From the NCBI GenBank assembly GCA_028023455.1, contig JAQFVV010006698.1, forward strand, positions 1 through 64,000: 64,000 nt of DNA, given 5' to 3'. This DNA comes from Epiperipatus broadwayi (lineage: Eukaryota; Onychophora; Udeonychophora; Euonychophora; Peripatidae). Shown in pieces: positions 37,763-48,758 of this stretch; position 1 is the first letter of the stretch; each line of letters starts with the position of its first letter. Below the pieces are notes generated by a model, which did no database searches, was not told the DNA's origin, and was given only the letters and a program-made list of their open reading frames with translations. The position numbers and the translations under genes were made by a program.

Positions 37763-38375
37763 TGTATTATCCACACTAAAGACTGTGCCAAGGTTATAAC
37801 TGCAAGTCATACTGTGCGGTCAGCAAATAACGTTATACAATTCCCATGCTGTTCTTTTTCAACGAAACTCTCCAATGAATTGGTCTGCCATGAAGCTCTC
37901 CAAATGAATTGGTCTGCAACGAAGCTCTCCAATGAATTGGTCTGAAACAAAGCTCAGCCACGGATGCTCTCCAATGAATGGTCTGCACCGACTGCTCTCC
38001 AATGAATGGTCTGCAGGCGGATGCTCTCCAAATGCATGGTCTGCAACTTGCTACTGTGTGACTGCTCTCTACTGCTGTCTATATTACACTGCTTGATTTT
38101 CTCCCAACCTGGCTGCTAATAAGTGCCTTCCCCTGCGTAGTTGTTACACCATCTTTTATTGTTTGCTGATAACTGTAGCAATTAATCCTTGTCCAATCAG
38201 GTAACATCTTTTATCCAGAAATATTTGCAATAAGCAAATATCTCTTGGAATTATCATCCGCCATTATGTTACTTAACATCCTCCGTTATCAGCATGCGAT
38301 CTACAACAACCACTCGAAGAAATTCTAGTTTTTCTGGAGTGCACAACGTCTGCCATTTTTACAAACACTACAACA
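37763..38375 (+). repeat. LTR of miniature LTR element, left copy (613 bp)
   Basis: Starts TGTATTATCCACACT and ends AACACTACAACA. It matches 38,629-39,241 end to end with identical length and only scattered substitutions. It contains an internal 28-bp minisatellite (37,867-38,045). Confidence 0.85.
37867..38045 (+). repeat. 28-bp minisatellite within the LTR
   Basis: About six to seven units of the type GCTCTCCAATGAATTGGTCT plus a variable CGCAACGAA-like tail; the same array occurs in the right LTR at about 38,733-38,912. ORFs of 63 and 124 codons over the right array are artefacts of this repeat. Confidence 0.85.
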
Positions 38376-38628
38376 CCTCCCACCTCCCTCCACTCCAGAA
38401 AAACCCTTGTTGCAATTCCTTGATGTTTTGTTTTTCTATTCCTACTTGTCCAAAACTTTTTCGCCAGTAATGTTCACTGGTGACTGCGCAAGCTTGGTGG
38501 AACTCAGCTTCCAATATTAACGTTATACTAACTGTGCTTTCTATTTTTCAGATTTCTCCAACTGTAGCTAAACTTGATGTAATTAAAAACTTATTCACTA
38601 CTCACAGGTTCAATTGTGACTGCACCAT
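38376..38628 (+). mobile_element. 253-bp internal region of the miniature LTR element
   Basis: Sequence between the two 613-bp LTRs; no gag or pol. It starts with a C-rich CCTCCCACCTCCCTCC run and not with a clear TGG primer site. The whole 37,763-39,241 unit (1,479 bp) resembles a terminal-repeat retrotransposon in miniature, mobilised by enzymes from elsewhere. Confidence 0.65.
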
Positions 38629-39241
38629 TGTATTATCCACACTTACGACTGCGCCAAGGTTATAACTGCAAGACATACTGTGTGGTCAGCAAATAACATT
38701 ATACAATTCCCACACTGTTCTTTTTCAATGAAGCTCTCCAACGAATTGGTTTGCCATGAAGCTCTCCAAACGAATTGGTCTGCAATGAAGCTCTCCAATG
38801 AATTGGTCTGCAACAAAGCTCAGCCATGGATGCTCTCCAATGAATGGTCTGCACCGACTGCTCTCCAATGAATGGTCTGCAAGCGGATGCTCTCCAAACA
38901 CATGGTCTGTAACTTGCTACTGTGTGACTGCTCTCTACTGAAGTCCATATTACACTGCTTGATTTTTTCCCAACATGGCTGCTAATTACTGCTTTCCCCT
39001 GTGTAGTTGTTACACCATCTTTTATTGCTTGCTGATAAATGTAGCAATTAATTCTTGTCCAATCAGGTAACATCTTTTATCCAGAAATATTTGCAATAAG
39101 GAAATATCTCTTGGAATTATCGTCCGCCATTATGTTACTTAAATTCCTCCATTATCAGCGTGCGATCTACAACAACCACTCGAACAAATTCTAGTATTTC
39201 TGGAGTGCACAACGTCTGCCATTTTTACAAACACTACAACA
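38629..39241 (+). repeat. LTR of miniature LTR element, right copy (613 bp)
   Basis: Counterpart of 37,763-38,375. The right flank begins TCTG, and the left junction reads TC before TG, so the target duplication is either TC (LTR from TG) or TCTG (LTR from TATT). Removing the element restores an in-frame PLE segment D-S-A-E-V-I-F. Confidence 0.83.
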
Positions 39242-40189
39242 TCTGCACTGTCAAATAATATATTATGATCTGTATTCAATTCATGAATATATAAAGTTTT
39301 TGATATCTATTTTTAACTCTGTTATGAATATTAACTCTTTCATTAAGAATTAATTCACCCTGACCTATATAAATTTTGTGAGAATGTCTAAGTAACTTAT
39401 AAACTGCCCCAGGAAATAGATATGCAATCAATGGACTGTTTTGAACATATTTGGTATTGAATTAAATTCAGATTTTTTTCCAGACTACTTTCATACCACC
39501 CAATAAAAACTACTCTTATAAATCAATTTACTAATTGATGCCTTATATATCAATGGAATAAACTCTTTATTCACAATATCAATTAAATTTTTTTTATTAT
39601 TCAGTTTACTTTGATTCAATATATTCCTAATAAATTTATGATATAACTTTTATTTTCAAAATTATTAAGTCTTCTATGCCTATAACAAAAATTCAATAAA
39701 GAAAGTTTATTTTGAATAAAAGTTTATAACTGTTTGGCCTTACCATATTTTTTAAATATTTTGCTTTAATAAAATGAATACAAAATAAAACCTTACCAAC
39801 TTTTTTCAACACTTATATTTAAAAACTTCAATGTATCCACTTATCAATAGTAAATTTAATATTAGAATCAAAAGCACTATCATCTTTTTGTATAACAAAC
39901 AGCCATCAACATACCTACCAAATAATTTTAGAGAACTAAAATAAATATTAATAACACTACTATCCACTGCTAAAAGAACAGATTAAATGAAAAATAACAT
40001 AACCAACAGCATACCTTTCTTTAATATTATAAAACACATCATTACACACAAAATAGCAAATCCTGAATAACCTTAATCTTATCTGCCAAAAAATATTCAA
40101 ATTTCATTAAAACAGTGCAAAACACATTTTTTTATCTTGTCAATAGATTGTTATCTGTTTTCAATATCTAAATTACAAAAAAAAAAAAA

Positions 40190-40340
40190 ACACACTCATT
40201 TCTTAAAACAAATCCATCAATTTTTTCATATGCCTTTATCAATAAAGATAGAAAATAATTGACCTAAATAAACATAAAAACAAATCCATTAATTTTTTCT
40301 TATGCCTCAATCAATAAAGATACAAAAAATTGACCTAAAT
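40190..40340 (-). repeat. tandem duplication of about 72 bp inside PLE remnant 2
   Basis: Two copies of a segment containing ACAAATCCATYAATTTTTTC, then ATCAATAAAGATA and TTGACCTAAAT, at about 40,207-40,278 and 40,280-40,345. Both correspond to the VDFGQY...FDKIN stretch of the PLE protein, so this is a local duplication after decay. Confidence 0.7.
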
Positions 40341-40834
40341 CAACATAAGAATATTTAAAAAACATCAGGTGGTTCTAGAGAGATATTCACATCTATATTG
40401 TTGTGCAAGTATTTTTCATTTTGGTATAAAAAACATTTATTACTAGTGTTTTTGAGTATTGTGCAACAAAATATAAATATCTTATCTTACTTCGAAGTTA
40501 ACATTTTATTGATAATTATTAATTTTAGACTGTTAATTTAATTAATTTCCTATTGCAAATGGTATAATTTCTGTCCAACATATATGCTCAGTGTGTCAGC
40601 AAAAATTCTGACAAAACAAGCAAAGGTAAAAATCATAAATACAATTCTCAATAGAAAAGTGCATGTGCAGGTTCCAAATCCATCTAGTATTGTTCCAAAT
40701 GACCAAATGTAAACAAAAACACACAGGAAAATCAAGAAAACCCAAAGGGGAAAACTTACCATAAAAGCAAAAAATCTGTTATTAGCAATAATAATCACAA
40801 AAACGGATGTGAAAAAATCAACCCCAAGAAAGTC

Positions 40835-42421
40835 ATGGGAATACACCTAGTAACAAAAAATGAAGTTGATAGTTGTGAAGATAAAGGCCTTATGAAGGTT
40901 TCTTCAACAAATCAGCAAGATCCAACCAGAAGTAAGAAAGCTATTCATCCTGTTATACAACCAAACTTGCCTAAACTGCTAAATCCAAACTTACCTAAAT
41001 TGCTAAATGGGAAAAACATGTTAAAATCAGCTCAAATGATAGTTTTGAACCCAAAATGATAGATTATAAAGCAATACAAGATGATTTCAGCCAAAAAACT
41101 GTGGGATATCAACAAGAAGTGACTAAGACAGCCAATTTAAATAAAATTCTTGGATGAATTAAATAATAAAAAGCCATAAAAACCTTTAAAAAAAATTAAA
41201 AAGAATCAAAATGAAAATACTTATTACCAAACTTCACAAAAACAAGGCAAAGTTAAAGAAAGACTACAGGCAAGTGATAAAGAGACTGGTAGTGAACATG
41301 GTAATCAGACTCAACACACAGCAATGGACGAAAATACTGTGAAGGCCTCAGGGAAAAACATGAGCATCACTAACAGTTATGCAGGTACATCATATGCTGC
41401 TAAGGTAAAAAATAGCCAAATTGGTCCATGTCAAACAGTTAAACATAGATTTAAAGCATGAGAAGAAACTGAAGAACTATATACTGGAAACAGCAACAAT
41501 GCAAAAGACCCAATATTTCAACTTCCACATCTTGATGAAGACTTTATATTAGGTAAAAATGAGTCATCTATATTCAACCTGTTACAGGAGAATAGAATGT
41601 TAGACCCAAAAAAACTATGATATGGTGAACATTGTGTTTAATGAAATAATTCCAGTAATCTTGTTTATTCCTTTTCCAATTATAAAAATGAGTGCTCATT
41701 AATATTATCGACTACTAATAAAAAATGCCAACTTTTCTAGTTTCCCACTGATGAGTTTTTCTTACTGGTGAAAAAGTTACATTTGGAGGATGCTGTCAGA
41801 CACATCTATAATCATCTGAATGGCTGCTATTTTGTGGTTGAATTTCATAATGTCCTCCAGAAGGAGTAGTTCCAAAGAAAGAAAATGTTTCTTGGAGAAA
41901 ATATCTATTTAAGGTAGACTTGTCCTGAGCCAAGATAGTACATGGTATCATGCATAATTGTTACATGAATTTTGATGGTCAGGGCCTGCAAAAGCTACTT
42001 GAGAAGTTTGGAACAATAATGTCATTTCAATATATGTCAGAATGCAAGGCAGGAATAGAAATTCCATCAAATATGACAACATTTCCCCTCAAATTAGCTC
42101 AAGGAGTCCTGCCCACAGTTTCCACCAGTACTAGAGGAAATGAAATGTCCTCTGTATTTATCTATTTGGGGCATAAAGCCACAATGTTTTGCATGTGGTG
42201 ACTGCAACTACCTGGTTAGAACATGCCCCAAAAAGTTATGTTCCATCTGTAAAATGAGAAATACAAAAACACACAAGTGTATGATGGAGGCAGCAGACAA
42301 GAACATAGTGGAACACACTATGTATGGTAATGACCAATCTGGCAGATCATCCAGGGTAGAAATAAAGAAGATCAAACCACAAGAAGAATGGGCTATAAAG
42401 ATGAGAGAGCTCAAAAAATGA
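40835..42421 (+). pseudogene. LINE A ORF1 remnant with zinc knuckles
   Basis: ORF1 proteins bind element RNA. The likely start is ATG 40,835 (MGIHLVTKNEVDSC), broken after 74 codons. Later fragments are NSYAGTSYAAKV (about 41,375), DGQGLQKLLEKFGTIMSFQY (41,975), and two adjacent CCHC knuckles at about 42,176-42,294: CFACGDCNYLVRTC and CSICKMRNTKTHKC. In the first the expected His is Tyr, and in the second it is Thr, so neither would bind zinc normally. Several frameshifts and stops. Confidence 0.7.
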
Positions 42422-42989
42422 AAAAACAACATTGATAGAAATAGAGTCACACACACCATGCACATTCAAAAATTTAACTGATAACAGGAATAAAACAGTT
42501 CTGATGAACAATGATCATGAGATGATACAAATAATACCAGAGCAAGCTAAAATAATGCTCCCTTACAATCAATCTACAGAGGGGGTGTTGAAGCATAAGG
42601 CTCAAGACCTCCCCACATCACAATCTGATGAAACTGCAGGCTCACTGTCAGACTCAGATTCTATTAATAGTCTGGCAAGTCAAGTCCCACTATGACCACA
42701 CCCAAAACACAAAAAATCAAATTTGACAGAAAGAAATACAAAATGGAGTCAAGGACTAACACCTTAATGCCAACAACTGCAACAAAAGAGAAGTGTGATG
42801 AGAATAGTGAGCCAATAGCAGTTGATCCAGTCTGGTGCCTGATGGTGGTCTATTGCCAACTAGGCACAATTTCATATCCAGATCTTCAGCTTAAGTCGGA
42901 GAACTCATTAGGTTCCTGTAAGCACACTGTCACACTGTATGACCTCCTTCTCATTTAACATGTTAATTTCAGCCACATGATCATTATAA

Positions 42990-43641
42990 ATGTCATTGAA
43001 CATTGGAGGTGTAAAGGTCAGGGGTTTAAATTCCTTAGCAAAGCTATTTGCTCTTAAAAGATGGCTAGATCAATGTCACCTGGACATACTGTGCCTAGGT
43101 GAGACAAATCTGCATTGGAACTCTAACAACAAGATTAATGGCCAATTTGGAGTCTTGCAATATTTACCTGGAGACACTGCCCAGTTGGGTGTAGCAATTT
43201 TTAATCAATAAAAAGCAAAAATAATCAGTACCAGAACACTCTTTATCGATAATGAACTAATTGTTACAGAAATAAAAATTGGGAAATTTACCTGGGACCT
43301 AGCCTATGTTTACTTGAGAAGAGGCTCTGAACCAGCAATTTCTTTAATTAATAAAATCATTTCCATTGTGGAATCAACAGTGTCAACAATCATATTTTTG
43401 GTGATTTCAATATGCCTACAGTAAATTCACACTTAAATTCTTGCACTTGATCAAGCATGTGCTGCTGAGTGGGGAGGAATGCTTCCCAGAAAACTCCTAT
43501 TCCTTCCACACTCAGCAGTATCACTCACTTATAGATTTGATGTTCTATATCTCAGAACTTCATCATATCCTACATGATTCATTCCAATTGGCATCTTACT
43601 CTGATCACTTGGCCATGTTGATATCTTTCAATCTAGACTAG
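42990..43641 (+). pseudogene. LINE A ORF2, endonuclease domain
   Basis: From ATG 42,990: a short N-terminus, VRGLNSLAK, then DQCHLDILCLGETNLHW, where the ETN replaces the catalytic QETH block of apurinic-type (APE) endonucleases. A frame change leads to the GDFNMP motif at about 43,398, and at 43,500-43,630 IDLMF and YSDHLAM, the SDH motif that closes the domain. This nicks target DNA for target-primed reverse transcription. Order and spacing are complete; stops and frameshifts inactivate it. Confidence 0.72.
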
Positions 43642-44389
43642 ACACCTTTAACTACGCTTCAACAATCTAGAACCATCAAAATGCTCAACAAAGCCAACAC
43701 ACCTGAGTGAATTTTTTCAGACACCTATATTCTGTTCCATAAGATAGGCCTTCTGACACTACCACCAGTTCATGCCTGGTCAGCCTTCATGAGTGTGCTG
43801 AGAAATCTAATCAATACCTTTACTGTATGCCCCTAGAGTCTGATCAGGCTACCCAAGGAATTGGACACTATAGGCAACCAGGTTTTTCAGCTCTCAGCCA
43901 TGAGAACTAGTGTCAGGAAGATCATGAGTCTAAAAGGTCAATATAGAGAAAGACAGAGGGTGCTAGCACAATACACAGTGGTAAAGAGGGCCAAAGTATA
44001 TTTGGCAGCACAGCACAACTGGACACAGTATCTCTGGTGAGCAATTGGTGTAAGGAAGAGACCAACACCCTCCGTGATCATGACAAACAAATACAGTTAC
44101 TGAGTAGGAATGTTAGACAAAATTTACATGCATTTTAAAGATAGACTGTAATGTGAGCCATTCAGCATAGGAGACTTCTGGTGGGAGGAAGAGGAGGTGA
44201 GTGATCATAAAATATCACAAGAGCTGCCCATGCAAAAGCTGCTTGATTACCCTGAATAAACACATCCTGGCCTGCATAGGATCCCAAGGTTTGTCGTGGT
44301 CCAACTATGCAGGTTCATTGCACCTTTGGTACATGGGCTAATTTGTGAACTTGCAGGAAGTACCAGTCCATCTGTGACTTATATCTGAT

Positions 44390-45140
44390 TGCCCTTGTGC
44401 CCTTCCTCAAAAAAAAATCAAACCCACCTAATTTTGCAAATTTATGTCCAATCTCTATGATACCATTCTTGTTTAAAGCTGTCAAATCAATAATAAAAGA
44501 CTCAGAAGCAGCTGCTCAAAAAGTTTTCCAAGCATCGATTTGCCCACAAAGGTCATTCCACTGGAGATGCTGTTCCCAAGTTCATGGTAATGCTCAATTG
44601 TATTAGGGATAAAAGTAAATCATTACCAGTGGTAGTCCAGTTGTAATTTGCAGTGGCCTTTGACTCCATGGTGCCAGCTCAACTCTTTACTGACCTCAGG
44701 CACTATGGAGTTCCATTGGTCTTTATTAACATCATTACCAATTTGCTGCTCAACAGAAATATGTGTATCCTTAGATGGTTCTCTTGCCCATGGATTCCAA
44801 CCTCACATCTCCTTACCACAGGGTTCACTGCTAAGCACCCTGTGCTTCATAACATATATTGATCTTTTCTTGAAAGAAGTAGAAAAAAGGCTGACTGGAG
44901 TATTTGTCCATGCACTGGGGGAAGTGATTCACCATATATTATATGTAGATAATGTAGCCATCATCCTTCCATTTCTGAAGCATCTTTCCCCAGCTACACT
45001 TGCTTCTAGAACAATGTGCCATCAAGTACAACCTGAAAGTGAATCCAGCAAAAGCAGAAGTCTGAAAGGCCTGCAGTCGCAAACCATTTCATCTAACTTC
45101 ACAGGCACACCCCAAAAATTCTGGCTCTGCCAGTGGTGAT
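44390..45140 (+). pseudogene. LINE A ORF2, reverse transcriptase domain
   Basis: PFLKKKSNPPNFANLCPISM (44,400) corresponds to the P-K-x-x-N-x-x-x-x-x-R-P-I-S block. AFDSMVPAQLFTDL (44,656) is motif A with its catalytic Asp. A frameshift then gives ISLPQGSLLS (44,800), motif B, and HILYVDNVAIIL (44,930), the Y-x-DD box with the second Asp changed to Asn. Reverse transcription would therefore be lost even without the frameshifts. Confidence 0.72.
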
Positions 45141-45173
45141 GTCACAGTCAGCAATGAGACATCAAATAAATCC

Positions 45174-46114
45174 ATGTTACTAGAAAAAAACAGCAAGGTG
45201 GTTGGCACCTTATCCTCGATCTCCCTGTCACTTCCAGGCAAGGTGACACTGTTGAATATGATGATCTTCCCTAGAATTGCATATTATCAACCATTTACCA
45301 GGCCAACCAAGACCTTCCAAAATAAAATAGGGTCACAGTGTACAAAAGTGTTACGAAAATCATCACCTAGTAGAATTGTTTGTATAAGCCTCAATAGAAT
45401 GAGAAAACCCAAGGACTTAAATGGTCTTGGTCTGCATGACATTTAGGTGCTTTTCATGCAGAAGATAATAGCTATTATGAGGGTAACTAAAGATTTAGAA
45501 GGTAGACACCAACATTCTTCTTCGGTTGAACACACCAACACCCATGTTGCCTAACAAAACAGCTGGTTAGAAGAAATGGAGAATCATGTGGCAGGGCTGA
45601 TATCTGCCAAAAAGATTTTTTGATAGAAACATTAAGTACTAGGATGCATACAAACTTATGCATCCCAGTCAGTAGAGTAATTCAGTCAGTCTGGAACCAA
45701 CCTTAAAATCATCGATAAAAATTCAAATACTGGTCATTGGACATCAGGCTAGTAAATTTCATTGTCAAATTCAGTCTGGATGCTCTTCCAACAAACCAAT
45801 TCTTGGTAGATCCTAGGCTATTTAAGAGCATTTCTCCCAACAACCTATTATGCAACCAAGAAGAAGAGGATATTGATCATCTTATCTCCCATTGCTTAAA
45901 ACTCAGAAACATGGAGATGAGATTGAGATCTAGTATTAGGTCAGAATGCTCTCAGACACCCAACATCAGTAGGGCACTGAGAATTGGAGTATTTGCTATA
46001 CTCTTTTCAATGTGGTGGCCAGGTATCACAGTGTTTTTTGAGACAACATGGCAAACCCATGGCAAGTCTTCAAGAAACACCTTTGCAGTCTGCAAACCAG
46101 AGACTATCTTATAA
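45174..46114 (+). pseudogene. LINE A ORF2, C-terminal region
   Basis: LLNMMIFPRIAYYQPF, SRIVCISLNRMRKP and NGLGLHDI (45,420), then LVNFIVKFSLDALPTNQFLV and a Cys/His knuckle LLCNQEEEDIDHLISHC (about 45,835-45,890). The same knuckle pattern occurs at the end of LINE B, supporting one family. Confidence 0.68.
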
Positions 46115-46549
46115 CATCCTACAGACTGTATGCAGATAGGTGGGAACAATTCACTCTGGATGAAATGACAATTAAACCTCTTAAACTGACATCTGAGTTA
46201 TAAAATGATTTGTCAACTGAAACTAGAAAAGACAAGAAAGAAGAGGGTATGAAGGTAGAAAAAAGCATGTCAGGAAGAATGAGGAAAAGAAAAAAAGAAC
46301 AAAGATAATAGAAAGCAGATAAAGTCTACCCCCAAATAAAAAATTGCTGCTAGATTTGACATGGTGTAACCAAAGAACAAGATGTAACATATAATTATAC
46401 AATATAAAAGAGAGATGTAAATTGAAGTTGAATTCAATCAATGTAAACAAAGACTAACATGGATGTAAATGAATAGAGCTGTAATCTAATGTAATCTGTA
46501 GAATCTGTATTTCAATAAACATTCTCTTAATAAAAACATTAGAAATTTT

Positions 46550-48150
46550 ATCAACTATCAATCCTGGGAAATCAAAAATACATCTTATAGAAAAAAATAT
46601 CTTATGAAATTTCTAATAAAAAAAATCTTAAAAGCCAATAAATCACTAGGATAAAATTTTAAATAAGTAGGTCTATCTAAAAAAATATTTACCAAGATTT
46701 TCATAATTTTGATTAACTTCGATTTTATTTTCTTGCCAGGAAGAAACATCTACTTATTTAAATTGTTATACCCATAAAGAAAATTTACTTTTAAGATGTA
46801 TTATTGCTTTCATTGGTGAGATTGTTGATAACATTTTAAAATTTCTTACATTTTTTTAAAATTATATGGATTTAGGTCAATTTTATATATCTTCATCATT
46901 TAAGACATTAAAAAATTAATGGATTTGTTTTACAAAATAAATGTGTGTTTGGTAGTTTAGATATTGAAAACATATATCACTCAGTTAAAAGGATTTAAAA
47001 AGCATTAATGTACTTTTTTTTCAAGCGTCATAGCATCGGCTGGGATACGAACCCGCAACCCGGGCAACTGCTTGTAAGGTAGTTGTGCTGACCTCTCGAC
47101 CACCAATGCAAGATGCATTAATGTATTTGTACTTTTTAAAACAAATTTGAAAATTTTTCTGCAGATAAGATTAAGGTTATTCATGATTTGCTACTTTTAT
47201 TAAAGAATTCTATGTATTTTTGTTGATAATGTGTTTTATAAAACTAAAGAGGGATTGTTTATTGAATGTCATTATTGTTTTTTTGGTTCTTTAAAACTAT
47301 TTGTTAGGTATGTTGAATGTTTGTTTGATATACAAGAAGATAAATTGAAAGATTTTTAATAGCTTGAATACTTTTGATTCTAATATTAAAGTCAGTGTTG
47401 AGGGGGGGGAGTAATTTTGAATTTATGTTGAATTTTATATTGTAGTCATTTTATTAAAGCAAAAAAAAATTAAAAATTATTATAAGGCCAGGCAGTTACA
47501 AACCATTTATTCATAAGCAACATTATTGAAATTTTGTTATAGAAGTAGTCTTTATAATTTTGAAAATAATACATATATACAGAGGTGTCAACTTGTGTCT
47601 TCCCATATTGATTTATATAAAATCATGAAGTTATTATTAATAAGTTATTTAATAAAAATATCTGTAAATCAGTTAATAATAAAGATTTAATTAATAGTGT
47701 GAATAAATATGTTATTTGCCATATTAATTAGAAAATAGATTTTTTAAGAATACTTTTTTATTGGGTGGTATGAAAGTGGCTTGGAAAAAATGCATCAATG
47801 TAAATTCATTATTAAATATATTAAAACAGTTAATTGATTCCAAATCTATTTCTTGGGATAGTTTATAAAATTATTTTCAGTTGTGATAAAATTTATATTA
47901 GTCAGAAAAAAATTTGTAAAGGTAGAATTAAAAATAGATAAAAAAATGTATAATAATGAACGGAATACAGGTCATAAAATATATGCTAATACACATATTA
48001 TCTTTTGTAAAAGATGTCAATTGAAAAAAAGGGTAAACAAAATTTCATGATAAATGATTTTGAATCTGAGTCTATAAATATCACAAAGACATCCTTTGAT
48101 GTTAAAAGAAGTTGTTTTTTGAAATGAATAAAGGGAAAGTGTGTGTTGCA
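46550..48150 (+). pseudogene. PLE remnant 3 (RT + GIY-YIG), plus strand
   Basis: Collinear with residues from about 280 of the intact PLE protein to its end. Recognisable pieces in shifting frames: [26 protein letters not shown] (46,950); DKIKVIHDLLLLLKNSMYF (47,165); LFVRYVECLFDIQEDKLKD (47,300), with YVEC in place of YVDD; FDSNIKVSVEGG; KVAWKKCINVNSLLNIL (47,772); CDKIYISQKKICKGRI (47,885), the YIG box as YIS; NTGHKIYA (47,965). It is interrupted by a SINE at 47,013-47,114. Dead copy. Confidence 0.8.
47013..47114 (-). mobile_element. short tRNA-derived SINE, copy 2
   Basis: A 102-bp insertion between perfect 11-bp duplications GCATTAATGTA (47,002-47,012 and 47,115-47,125) inside PLE remnant 3. 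The tRNA-like body (47,033-47,109, minus) has a fully paired 7-bp acceptor stem GCATTGG/CCGATGC (one G-U). It has an anticodon stem with loop CTTACAA (anticodon TAC, Val-like) and a T-arm GCGGG-TTCGTAT-CCCAG with three G-C pairs. A tail CTATGACGCTTG and an A-run follow. Same family as 16,917-17,005. Confidence 0.88.
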
Positions 48151-48162
48151 AAATTAGTTGAA

Positions 48163-48212
48163 TTTTACTTGAAAAGGTCTATTTTTTAATAGATGGAAAT
48201 ATAGTCATGGAA
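48163..48212 (+). ncRNA. HHR-like hairpin motif 3' of PLE remnant 3
   Basis: TTTACTTGAAAAGGT, a perfect hairpin CTATT-TTTT-AATAG, then GGAAATATAGTC. Same place relative to the PLE end as 61,311-61,349, with a different but still paired stem. Confidence 0.45.
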
Positions 48213-48335
48213 AAATTTTAGTGGTGTGATGTGATTTTTATTTTTCTATTAATAGGGTAACATCATAAAAGCTATTTATTCTTTAGTAAATGCAATTGCT
48301 TTAGGGCAAAATCAATCTCCTCTAAACTAATTGCC

Positions 48336-48506
48336 TATCCAAAATCTATTTTAGTGTTTTATGCTAATCTTGATTATTTTTGGAACATAAATTATCCAAA
48401 ATCTATTTTAGTGTTTTATTCTAATCTTGATTATTTTTGGAACATAAATTATCCAAAATCTATTTTAGTGTTTTATTCTAATCTTGATTATTTTTGGAAC
48501 ATAAAT
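48336..48506 (+). repeat. tandem repeat, three units of 57 bp
   Basis: Units start at 48,336, 48,393 and 48,450 with TATCCAAAATCTATTTTAGT. The units are almost identical (one G/T difference), so the amplification is recent. Because 57 is a multiple of three, a frame (48,354-48,587) stays open with a 19-residue repeat including NLDYFWNINYPKS. There is no sign of a real gene. Confidence 0.93.
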
Positions 48507-48758
48507 TACATCATCACATTTTTGTCACAAAATGTATTAAAAGAAAGACTTCGTTTACATTCCTTAGGGCAAAGTAATTTAAAGTGAATTATCCAAATGT
48601 AAAAATAGAATTAGCTTTTAACTTCTAATAATAATTATTAATAATTTATTAATTTAAATTTTACTAAACATCTTCAAAAGCCACTGATGCAAATTCATAA
48701 TTTAATCTGAACTATTTTAAAAGTGAATTTACAATATACTATTTGAACAAGTATAATT

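Larger units (their letters stand above)
37612..40340 (-). pseudogene. PLE remnant 2 (RT + GIY-YIG), split by an LTR element
   Basis: Minus-strand relic collinear with residues from about 366 to the C-terminus of the intact PLE protein at 61,385-63,781. From high to low coordinates: the region matching [19 protein letters not shown] (twice, 40,190-40,340), the YVDD region (RYVDGCLFVI, about 39,890-39,915), and the GIY-YIG segment with the YIGQ equivalent (39,300-39,420). The C-terminal strand-helix follows, interrupted between residues matching DEA and VVF by the LTR element 37,763-39,241. The last part (SFDVKEK-type, 37,650-37,700) lies beyond the insertion. Many stops and frameshifts; dead copy. 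Confidence 0.78.
40600..46545 (+). mobile_element. LINE A, long decayed two-ORF non-LTR retrotransposon
   Basis: The most complete LINE in the window: ORF1 relic (40,835-42,420), ORF2 endonuclease (42,990-43,640), reverse transcriptase (44,390-45,000), C-terminal domain (45,200-46,110), and a 3' UTR ending with AATAAACATTCTCTTAATAAA (46,515-46,535). It sits between two PLE remnants of opposite orientation; sequence matching the PLE resumes within about 10 bp of the 3' end, so LINE A probably inserted into a PLE. The 5' end is not defined. All frames are broken. Confidence 0.75.

Noticed and set aside
38699-39073. 124-codon minus-strand frame
   Set aside because: It lies in the right LTR across the 28-bp minisatellite; the left LTR does not keep it open.
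47033-47109. Functional tRNA-Val gene
   Set aside because: Mismatches in the T and anticodon stems, an A-tail and target-site duplications mark it as a SINE.
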